64,000 nt of DNA from Streptomyces sp. WMMB303 (GTDB lineage: Bacteria; Actinomycetota; Actinomycetes; Streptomycetales; Streptomycetaceae): contig NZ_JARKIN010000001.1 in NCBI RefSeq assembly GCF_029351045.1, forward strand, positions 5,673,001 to 5,737,000, given 5' to 3'. The notes under the pieces are model-generated. The model was not told the origin of the DNA, did not search any database, and saw nothing but the letters and a program-made list of their open reading frames with translations. This document shows positions 49,498 through 57,260 of the stretch, one piece after another (position 1 is the stretch's first letter; every line of letters starts with the position of its first letter). The position numbers and the translations under genes are program-made.

Positions 49498-52400
49498 TCA
49501 GCCGTCGGCCGGAGGCTCGTGCCCGGGGTGCCGCGGGGGCTGCCGGGGGTCGTGCGCGCGCTGCTCGGGGGCGCCGTCCAGCAGCAGCCGTTCCAGTCCG
49601 GCCCGGTCCGGCAGTTCTGCGGGCCGCACCAGTTCGCCGCTGCGCACGTAGAGGAATGCCGCGCCGACGGAGGAGAGCGGTACACCCTCCTGCTCGGCCC
49701 AGGCGAGGCGGTAGACGGCGAGCTGGAGCGGGTCGGCCTCGCGGCCGCGGCCGGTCTTCCAGTCGATGATGTCGAAGGTCACGCTCCCGTCCGGTGCGCG
49801 GTTCCGGTAGACGGCGTCGATCCGGCCCCGGACGATCCGTCCGGCCAGTGCGAGCTGGAAGGGTGCCTCGACACGGTGGGGCGTCCGGCGTGCCCAGGGG
49901 GTGCGTTCGAACGCCTCTTTGAGGGCGGCCAGGTCCCGCTCGTCGGTGATCTGCGGGGGCTCGCCCGCGTAGCGGCCCTCGCCGTCCGCGCCCGGCAGGT
50001 CTTCGGGGCCGAGCAGCGGCAGCGGGAGTTCTTCGAAGCGGGATTCCACCCAGGCGTGGAAGCGGGTGCCCCGGCGGGCGGCCGCGCGCTGCGGAGGGCG
50101 CGGCATGGGGCGGGCCAGATCCCGCGCGAAGCCCTCGGGGTCGGCGGCCAGGCGCAGCAGTTGGGAGGCGCTCAGCGTGCGCGGCAGCGGGACGTCGCGT
50201 ACCGCGGCGCGGGAGCGGCGCAGCTCTCCGGTGAGTGCCTCCAGGTCCCGGTCCCAGGCCGCGGCCAGCCGGGCCTCTTCGGGGTCGAGGTCGTCGGGCT
50301 CGCGGGCCGCGTCCGGTTCGGCTGCGTCGTCGGCGTCGGCGTCGGCATCGAGGTGGGCCAGCACTCGGTTCGCCGCCGCGCGTCGCAGTGCCAGCGCTTC
50401 GGTGTCCAGCGGCAGCGGCCACGCGCGTTCCTCGGCGGGCTCCTCCAGGGCTGGGTTGGCCGCGTCCTGCTCCGGCGGCTCGGCCCAGTGCTCGACCTCG
50501 CCGTGTGCCGGGTCGGCCTCGCAGTGGGCGCGCAGGGCCTCCAGGAAGGCGGAGGGACCGCGCGGGCGCTTCTGCACGTGCCCCCACCAGTGTCCGGAGC
50601 CCAGCAGCAGGCTGCGCGGGCGGGTGAAGGTGACGTAGCCGAGCCGCAGCTCCTCCGTCGACTGGTGGGCCCGCAGCGCGTTCTCGTGGGCTTTGAGGCC
50701 CTTGGCCGTCCATTCGGGCCGGGGCGGGAGGGTCTCCGCGTCCCCGCGCAGCGCGTACGGCAGTACCTTGGGCTGGGTGAGCCAGGTCTCGCGGGCCTGT
50801 TCGGAGGGGAACTGCTTGGCGACCAGGCCGGGTACCGCGACCACGTCCCACTCCAGCCCCTTGGCCTTGTGCGCGGTCAGCACCTTGACGGTGTTGTCCC
50901 CGCCGGGAAGCGAGCTGTCCAGTCCCTTCTCGTACTGCACTGCCGTCCGCAGGAACGCCAGGAAGGCCAGCAGGGTGGCTTCGCCGTCCAGGGAGGCGAA
51001 CCCCGCGGCCATGTCGAGGAATCTGCCGAGCGTCTCGCGCCGCCGCGCCGCCACCGCGTGCGGGGAGGCGGCCAGCTCGACCTCCAGACCGGTGACGGTC
51101 AGTACCCGGTGCAGTACGTCCATGAGCGGATCGGCCAGCGAGCGGCGCAGGTCGCGCAGTTCGGCGGCCAGCCGTGCGAAGCGCACCCGCGCCTCGGCGG
51201 AGAACGGCAGGTCGTCGTCGTAGCCGTCGGACTCCAGGAAGGTGTCCAGGGCGTCCGCCAGAGAGCGCAGCTCGGCCGGGTCCGCGCCCTCGACAGCCGC
51301 TGCCAGCCGCTCATCCGGATCGTCGTCCGGGTGTCCGCGCTGGTGTGCGACGAGCAGCGCCGCGCGGCGTCCCAGCAGCGCCAGGTCGCGGGGGCCGATC
51401 CGCCAGCGCGGTCCGGTCAGCAGCCGCACCAGTGCGGCGTTCGCGGTCGGGTCCTGCAGTACTTCGCAGACGGCGACCAGGTCGGCGATCTCCGGCAGGT
51501 GCAGCAGTCCGGACAGGCCGACGACCTCGACGGGCAGGTCGCGCTCGACCAGTGCGCTCTGGATCTCGGCGAAGTCGCCGGCGCTGCGGCACAGTACGGC
51601 GATCTCGCCGGGCGGGGTTCCGGTGCGCACCAGGTGTGCCAGCGAGTCGGCCAGCCAGGCGATCTCCTCCGCGTGTGTGCTCAGCAGCGCCGCGCGGACC
51701 CGGCCCTCCCGCTCCGCGCCGGGTGCGGGGCGCAGCGCCTCGACGCCCTCGTGGCGCTCGCGCAGCGGTGCGGCCATCGTGTTGGCGAGGTGCAGCAGTC
51801 TGCCGCCGCTGCGCCGGTTCTCGCTCAGCGACTGGCGGCGGGCCGGGGTGCCGTCGGTGTGGGGGAAGTGGCGGGGGAAGTCGTCCAGGTTGGCGACGGA
51901 GGCGCCGCGCCAGCCGTAGATCGCCTGGCAGGGGTCCCCGACGGCGGTGACCGGGTGGCCGGTGCCCTGTCCGAAGAGCCCGGCCAGCAGGACGCGCTGG
52001 GCGACGGAGGTGTCCTGGTACTCGTCCAGCAGGACGACGGAGAACTGTTCCCGCAGGGCGCGGCCCACCTCCGGCATCCGGGCGAGCCGGGCGGCCAGCG
52101 CGATCTGGTCGCCGAAGTCGATCCGCTCCTGCGCGTGCTTGCGGGCCCGGTACTCGGCCACCAGGCCGAGCAGTTCCTGCCGGGCGAGCGCGGCCTGCGG
52201 CACCTTGCGCAGCTTCTCGTTGGTCAGCCGGGCGTCTTCCAGGCCCGCGAGGAGCTCGGCGTCGTACGCGCGGAGGTCCTCGGGCGCGACGAGGTGTTCG
52301 GACAGTTCGGCGTCCAGCGCCAGCAGGTCCTCCACGAGCGCCGGTACGGACTTGGTGAGCGCCGCGAAGGGGCCCTGCGCCGTGCGCAGCACCGCGGCGG

Positions 52401-52836
52401 CGAGCTGGAAGCGGGTGGCGTCCGCCAGCAGCCGTACGGTCGGCTCCAGCCCGAGGCGCAGTCCGTGCTCGGTCAGCAGCCGTCCGGCGAAGGCATGGTA
52501 GGTGGAGATCTGCGGCTCTCCCGGTTCCGCGTCGTCGGGAGCCGCCGGGTCGGGGTCGGTCACCCCGGCGCGCAGCAGTGCTCTGCGTACCCGTTCGGAC
52601 AGCTCTCCGGCCGCCTTGTTGGTGAACGTCAGTCCCAGCACACGGTCGGGTGCCACCTGCCCGGTGCCCACCAGCCAGACGACGCGGGCCGCCATGACGG
52701 TGGTCTTTCCCGAGCCCGCTCCGGCCACGATCACCTGCGGAGCGGGCGGCGCGGTGATGCAGGCCGTCTGCTCCGGGGTGAACGGGATCCCCAGCAGCTC
52801 GGCGAGGTGTGCGGGGTCGGTGAGTGGTGCGGGCAC
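49498..52836 (-). CDS. adnB: ATP-dependent helicase-nuclease subunit AdnB
   Basis: 1112 residues. N-terminal UvrD-type helicase: Walker A GAGSGKTT at 39-46, LLDEYQDTS, VGDPCQAIYGWRGAS, AHKAKGLEWD. C-terminal RecB-type nuclease: FHAWVESRF, VRGRIDAVYRN and DIIDWKTGRG with the metal Asp and Lys. With AdnA it forms the heterodimer that resects double-strand breaks in actinobacteria. The GTG start has no ribosome site, but TAGCGT stands seven bases before it, suggesting a promoter and leaderless mRNA in the 55-base gap after adnA. Confidence 0.93.
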   Translation of the reverse strand: MPAPLTDPAHLAELLGIPFTPEQTACITAPPAPQVIVAGAGSGKTTVMAARVVWLVGTGQVAPDRVLGLTFTNKAAGELSERVRRALLRAGVTDPDPAAPDDAEPGEPQISTYHAFAGRLLTEHGLRLGLEPTVRLLADATRFQLAAAVLRTAQGPFAALTKSVPALVEDLLALDAELSEHLVAPEDLRAYDAELLAGLEDARLTNEKLRKVPQAALARQELLGLVAEYRARKHAQERIDFGDQIALAARLARMPEVGRALREQFSVVLLDEYQDTSVAQRVLLAGLFGQGTGHPVTAVGDPCQAIYGWRGASVANLDDFPRHFPHTDGTPARRQSLSENRRSGGRLLHLANTMAAPLRERHEGVEALRPAPGAEREGRVRAALLSTHAEEIAWLADSLAHLVRTGTPPGEIAVLCRSAGDFAEIQSALVERDLPVEVVGLSGLLHLPEIADLVAVCEVLQDPTANAALVRLLTGPRWRIGPRDLALLGRRAALLVAHQRGHPDDDPDERLAAAVEGADPAELRSLADALDTFLESDGYDDDLPFSAEARVRFARLAAELRDLRRSLADPLMDVLHRVLTVTGLEVELAASPHAVAARRRETLGRFLDMAAGFASLDGEATLLAFLAFLRTAVQYEKGLDSSLPGGDNTVKVLTAHKAKGLEWDVVAVPGLVAKQFPSEQARETWLTQPKVLPYALRGDAETLPPRPEWTAKGLKAHENALRAHQSTEELRLGYVTFTRPRSLLLGSGHWWGHVQKRPRGPSAFLEALRAHCEADPAHGEVEHWAEPPEQDAANPALEEPAEERAWPLPLDTEALALRRAAANRVLAHLDADADADDAAEPDAAREPDDLDPEEARLAAAWDRDLEALTGELRRSRAAVRDVPLPRTLSASQLLRLAADPEGFARDLARPMPRPPQRAAARRGTRFHAWVESRFEELPLPLLGPEDLPGADGEGRYAGEPPQITDERDLAALKEAFERTPWARRTPHRVEAPFQLALAGRIVRGRIDAVYRNRAPDGSVTFDIIDWKTGRGREADPLQLAVYRLAWAEQEGVPLSSVGAAFLYVRSGELVRPAELPDRAGLERLLLDGAPEQRAHDPRQPPRHPGHEPPADG

Positions 52837-52891
52837 TCGTAAGACGCTAGCGCTCGCGGCTGACAGCGTGCGCGGGGGCCGGACGAGCCCG

Positions 52892-55800
52892 CTACTCGAC
52901 CACCTGGCGGCCCTCGGGGCGGGCGGAGCAGGCCGCGCGGAAGGCGCAGTGTGTGCACTGCTGACCCGGCGAAGGGGTGAAGCGCTCGTCCAGGACCCGG
53001 GCTGCGGCGGTGGCCAGCAGCTCGCCGACCCAGTCGCCGTCCGGCCCTGCCCCGGATGCGGCTTCCGTAACGGATGCGGCTTCCGGTCCGGTTTCCGGTG
53101 CGGTGCCGGACTCCGGTGCGCTTTCCCCTCCGGGTCCGGAGCCGGGCTCCGGTGGCGCCTCCTGCCGCTGGACGACCGGGAGCGCGTCCCCGCCGTCGCG
53201 GCGGGCGGCGCCGAGCCGCAGGTGCACCAGTTCCGCCCCGCCCGGCTCCGGGCGCACTCCGTCGAACAGGGCGTCGGCCGCGCCCTCCTGTACGGCGCGC
53301 TGGTAGACGGCGAGCTGGGGGTGGCGCTCGACCTCGGGCCCGGTGGGACGGGTGCGACCGGTCTTGAAATCGACCACGTAGGCGCGGCCCGCAGCATCGC
53401 GTTCGACCCGGTCCATGCTGCCCCGGATGCGGACGGCGTGCTCACCGGCCCGCAGCGTGACATCGAAGCCGTGTTCACTGCCGACCAGCTCACGCCCCTC
53501 GCCGCGCTCCATGACGTGCCAGCGCAGGAAGCGTTCCAGGGCGGCGCGCGCGTTCTCCCGCTCCTGCCGCGACTTCCACGGGGCGTCGAAGGACAGGCCG
53601 TCCCAGACGGCGTCCAGCCGCTCCATGAGCGCGGACAGGTCGCCGGGGCCGCCGCCGGAGGCCACCTCGTCGGCCAGTACGTGCACCACGTTGCCGAAAC
53701 CCTGCGCGGCCGTGGCCGGTTCGTCCGCCTTGACCTCCCGGGCCAGGAACCACTGCAGGGAGCAGGAGCGTCCGAGCTGCTCCAGCGCGCTGCCGGACAG
53801 GGCGACCGGCGCCTCCCTCTCGCGCAGCGGCACGGCGGAGCGGGTGAGTTCGGCCAGTCCCCACCAGCGCTGCGGATGCGCTGCGGGAACGAGTGGATAG
53901 CCCTCCTCGTCGCGTTCGGCCGCCAGTCCGGCCAGCCGCCGCGCGGCCGCGTCCCGCAGCGCGGGCGAGGCCGCCGGGTCGACGGTGGTGGCGCGGAGTT
54001 CGGCCACGAGCGCGGGGACCGAGAGCGGACGGCGGGGGCGGCTGCCGACCGACTGCGGCTGGACGCCCAGCTCGCCCAGGAACCGCGAGGGCTGGTCGCC
54101 GTCCTCCGCCGGCGCCGCCACGGCCGTCACCACGAGGCGCTCCTCGGCGCGGGTCGTCGCGACGTAGAAGAGCCTGCGCTCCTCGGCCAGCAGGGCTCCC
54201 GGAGACAGCGGCTCCGCGATGCCGTCCCTGCCGATCCGGTCCGCCTCCAGCAGCGAGCCCCGGCGTCGCAGGTCGGGCCAGAGCCCCTCCTGCACCCCGG
54301 CGACGACCACCAGCCGCCACTCGCGGCCCTTGGCGCGGTGCGCCGTCATCAGCCGTACCGACTCGGGCCGCACCGCGCGCTGGACGAGTGTGTCGGCCGC
54401 TATGTCCTGCGCTTCCAGCTCCTCCAGGAAGTTGAGCGCACCCCGGCCGCCGCCTCGTTCCTCGGCGCGCGCCGCGACGGCGAAGAGGGTGCACACGGCG
54501 TCCAGATCACGGTCGGCGTTGCGGCCGGCGGGCCCGCCGCGGCGCGCGGCCCGCTCCAGCCGGTCCGGCCAGCCGGTGCCGCTCCACAGCGTCCACAGGG
54601 CCTCCTCGGCGGTGCCGCCGCCGGCGAGCAGCTCGCGGGTCTTGCGCAGCAGCAGTCCGAGGCTGTGCGCGCCCTCGACGGAGCGCCCGCCGGGTGCCGG
54701 GGCCGCGGCGCCGGAGTGCGGGGTGTGGGCGACCAGGCGTTCGGGCTCGGCGAGGGCTTCGGCCAGCAGGGTGTCGGAGGGGCGGGGCACCTTGGCACCG
54801 GCGGCACGCTCCTCCTCGCGCAGCGTCCGGCCGAGGCGGCGCAGGTCGGCGGCGTCCATCCCGCCGAGGGGCGAGGTCAGCAGAGTCAGCGCGGTCTCGG
54901 TGCCGAGCGCGGCGGACTCCTCCAGCGCTCCGGTGGCCGCGACGCGCAGCGCCGTCAGCAGGGGTGCGACGGCCGGTTCGTGGCGCAGCGGTACATCGTC
55001 GCCGTCCACGTCCACGGGCACGCCCGCGGAGACGAGGGCGCGGCGGATCACGGGAAGGGACCGCCCGCCCGCGCGTACCAGGATCGCCATCTCGCCCCAG
55101 GGGAGGCCGTCCTCCAGGTGGGCGCGGCGCAGCAGGTCGGCGATGTTGTCCACTTCGGCGCCTGCGGTCGGATATGTGTACGCCTCGACCCGGCCGGAGG
55201 CGTGCGTACCCTCCCCGCCCGGGCCGAGACCGTCCTCGGCTCCCATGCCGTCCTTGCTGTCCGCGCCCGCCGGGTCCGCCGGGTCCGGTGCGCCCGCCGG
55301 GTCCGGGCCGCCGGACGGCCCGGGACGCAGGGCGCGATGAGCGCGCACGGCCTCGGCCGGCAGCCGGGTGAGGGGCATCCGGGCGGTCAGCTCGCGGGTG
55401 GCGGACAGCAGCCGGGGCCGGGAGCGCCGGGCGGTGCGCAGCACGTGGACGGGCGCGGGGGCTCCGGAACGCTGCGGGAAGAGGTCGGGAAAGCGCAGGA
55501 TGCCGTTCACGTCCGCGCCGCGGAAGGCGTAGATCGACTGGTCGGGGTCGCCGAACGCCACCAGGGTGCGGGCCCCGCCGCCCGCCAGGGCCTGTAGCAG
55601 CCGCACCTGGGAGGGGTCGGTGTCCTGGAACTCGTCGACGTAGATCGCGTCGTACGCGTCGTGCAGCCGGGCGGCCACCTCCTCGCGCCCGGTGAGCAGG
55701 ACGGCGCGGTGTACCAGCTCGGCGTAGTCGAGCACGCCCTGCATGTCCAGTACATCCAGGTACTCGGCGAAGAACCCGGCCGCGGCGCCCCAGTCGGGGC

Positions 55801-56527
55801 GCCGGGCACGACGCGCGAAGGCGTCGAGCGCCGCGGGACCCAGTCCGAGCTCGCGCCCGCGCGCCAGCACGGCCCTGACCTCGTCGGCGAAGCCGCGGGT
55901 CGTCAGGCAGGCGCGCAGCTCGTCGGGCCAGCGCACCGTCGCGCGCCCCCGCGCCGCCAGCGCGAGCTGCCCCTCCAGCAGTTCGCGGATGTGCAGATCC
56001 TGCTCCGGACCGGTCAGCAGACGCAGCGGCTCGGCGAACAGATCTGCGTCCTGATGCGCGCGAACCAGCGCGTAGCAGTAGGAGTGGAACGTGGTCGCGG
56101 CGGGAGCACGCAGGGCGCCCCCCGGGGGGCTACCGCCGCCCTGCCGCTCCGAACCACACGAACCGCCCGAACCGCCCGACGCCGGGGCCTGCCGGGGCAC
56201 CCCGGCGGGTGCGGTGTCCGCTGCGAGCCGGTCCGCCATCCGGTCGCGCAGGTCGACGGCGGCCCTCCGGCTGAAGGTCAGCACCAGGACACGCTCCGGG
56301 TCCACGCCCTCCCGCACCCGGGCCGCGACCGCCTCGACCAGGGTGGTCGTCTTTCCGGTACCCGGTCCGGCCAGGACGAGCAGCGGGCCGCCACGATGGT
56401 CAACCACAGCACGCTGGGCCGCGTCAGAGGCAGGGAGATCGACCGGTCCCGCCCCGGTGCGCACCAGTCGGTACGCACCGGGCTCGCGGGGCCGCTGACG
56501 CGGGTCGGCAGCAAGGGAGGTACTCAC
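52892..56527 (-). CDS. adnA: ATP-dependent helicase-nuclease subunit AdnA
   Basis: 1211 residues. Helicase core: GPGTGKT at 54-60, YVDEFQDTD, FGDPDQSIYAFRGAD, THAS-type linker, AHRAKGREW and YVATTRAEE. The nuclease end has VVDFKTGRTR and the iron-sulfur cysteines RSCSLQW and QCTHCAFRAAC. Two low-complexity insertions, Gly/Pro/Asp-rich near residue 400 and Pro/Glu/Ser-rich near 1140, are not in a minimal core. Start GTG (MSTSLAADPR) with AGGCG seven bases ahead. It leads the adnA-adnB pair; a GCGACA-N16-TAGCGT promoter and CCGTACGG repeats lie upstream. Confidence 0.93.
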   Translation of the reverse strand: MSTSLAADPRQRPREPGAYRLVRTGAGPVDLPASDAAQRAVVDHRGGPLLVLAGPGTGKTTTLVEAVAARVREGVDPERVLVLTFSRRAAVDLRDRMADRLAADTAPAGVPRQAPASGGSGGSCGSERQGGGSPPGGALRAPAATTFHSYCYALVRAHQDADLFAEPLRLLTGPEQDLHIRELLEGQLALAARGRATVRWPDELRACLTTRGFADEVRAVLARGRELGLGPAALDAFARRARRPDWGAAAGFFAEYLDVLDMQGVLDYAELVHRAVLLTGREEVAARLHDAYDAIYVDEFQDTDPSQVRLLQALAGGGARTLVAFGDPDQSIYAFRGADVNGILRFPDLFPQRSGAPAPVHVLRTARRSRPRLLSATRELTARMPLTRLPAEAVRAHRALRPGPSGGPDPAGAPDPADPAGADSKDGMGAEDGLGPGGEGTHASGRVEAYTYPTAGAEVDNIADLLRRAHLEDGLPWGEMAILVRAGGRSLPVIRRALVSAGVPVDVDGDDVPLRHEPAVAPLLTALRVAATGALEESAALGTETALTLLTSPLGGMDAADLRRLGRTLREEERAAGAKVPRPSDTLLAEALAEPERLVAHTPHSGAAAPAPGGRSVEGAHSLGLLLRKTRELLAGGGTAEEALWTLWSGTGWPDRLERAARRGGPAGRNADRDLDAVCTLFAVAARAEERGGGRGALNFLEELEAQDIAADTLVQRAVRPESVRLMTAHRAKGREWRLVVVAGVQEGLWPDLRRRGSLLEADRIGRDGIAEPLSPGALLAEERRLFYVATTRAEERLVVTAVAAPAEDGDQPSRFLGELGVQPQSVGSRPRRPLSVPALVAELRATTVDPAASPALRDAAARRLAGLAAERDEEGYPLVPAAHPQRWWGLAELTRSAVPLREREAPVALSGSALEQLGRSCSLQWFLAREVKADEPATAAQGFGNVVHVLADEVASGGGPGDLSALMERLDAVWDGLSFDAPWKSRQERENARAALERFLRWHVMERGEGRELVGSEHGFDVTLRAGEHAVRIRGSMDRVERDAAGRAYVVDFKTGRTRPTGPEVERHPQLAVYQRAVQEGAADALFDGVRPEPGGAELVHLRLGAARRDGGDALPVVQRQEAPPEPGSGPGGESAPESGTAPETGPEAASVTEAASGAGPDGDWVGELLATAAARVLDERFTPSPGQQCTHCAFRAACSARPEGRQVVE

Positions 56528-56606
56528 GTGGATCGCCTAGGGGGAAGTCTGTGCGGAGCGGTACAGACGCTACGCCTGCGGACACACGTGTCGCAGTGCC
56601 CCGCTC

Positions 56607-56639
56607 CCGTACCCCGTACGGCTGCTGTACCCCGTACGG
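56607..56639. repeat. Direct repeat of CCGTACGG-type palindromes upstream of adnA
   Basis: GTACCCCGTACGG appears at 56609-56621 and 56627-56639, 18 bases apart. The first extends to CCGTACCCCGTACGG, a perfect inverted repeat. They lie 80-112 bases upstream of adnA and could be an operator pair. Confidence 0.75.
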
Positions 56640-56706
56640 ACTGCCCAGCGCATCGGGCCGGGCGGCATGGCGGAAGCTGGGAACTGTGAGGAGCCGCAGC
56701 GCGGGG

Positions 56707-57117
56707 TCACCCGACCGTCCCGTCCCAGCGGGCCCGGCGCATGTCGAGACGCGGGACCTCGCCCCGGCGGCGGGACGCGGCGGCCGGCTCGCGCAGCGGG
56801 GTGCCCTCCGCGTGGTAGTGCGCCAGGGCCTGCCGTTCCTGGCCCGCCAGCGGGACCCCGTCCGCGCGCACCACCCGCCACCAGGGGACGGCACCGCCGT
56901 ACAGCGCCATGGCTCTGCCCACCTGGCGGGGGCCGCCCTCCTCCAGCCACTCGGCGATGTCCCCGTACGTCAGCACCCGGCCGGCCGGGATCAGCTCGGC
57001 GACCTCGAGTACGCGCTCCGCGTAATCGGGCAGCGCGGGCACGTCGGTGTCCCGGGACGCGGCAGAGGCGTCGTCGTCCGGCTCCGCCTCTCGGGGGTTT
57101 CCAGCCATGCGGGCCAT
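56707..57117 (-). CDS. Alkyltransferase-like protein (ATL)
   Basis: 136 residues, half of an MGMT: DNA-binding part with PAGRVLTYGDIAEWL and GGPRQVGRAMALYGG. Where methyltransferases have the PCHR cysteine it reads PWWRVVRADG, so it cannot accept alkyl groups. ATL proteins bind O6-alkylguanine and recruit excision repair. Start is uncertain: ATG57117 and ATG57108 are both possible, neither with a good ribosome site. It lies upstream of adnA on the same strand, in a repair neighbourhood. Confidence 0.85.
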   Translation of the reverse strand: MARMAGNPREAEPDDDASAASRDTDVPALPDYAERVLEVAELIPAGRVLTYGDIAEWLEEGGPRQVGRAMALYGGAVPWWRVVRADGVPLAGQERQALAHYHAEGTPLREPAAASRRRGEVPRLDMRRARWDGTVG

Positions 57118-57260
57118 GGTGCCGCATGGCACCGACAGCCGGGCCGCTCCGGCCGGGGGCGCCCCTGCCCGGATGCCGATTCGTCCCCCACGCCACCGGA
57201 ATGCACCCTCGTGCTCCCGCCGACCCGCCCCTCGTGCCACCATCTTCCGGGCGGTGACGA

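Noticed and set aside
49204..52842. A 1212-codon plus-strand open frame opposite adnB and the M20 gene
   Set aside because: High-GC antisense shadow: low-complexity Gly/Arg/Gln protein without domains, while the minus strand holds complete helicase and nuclease motifs.
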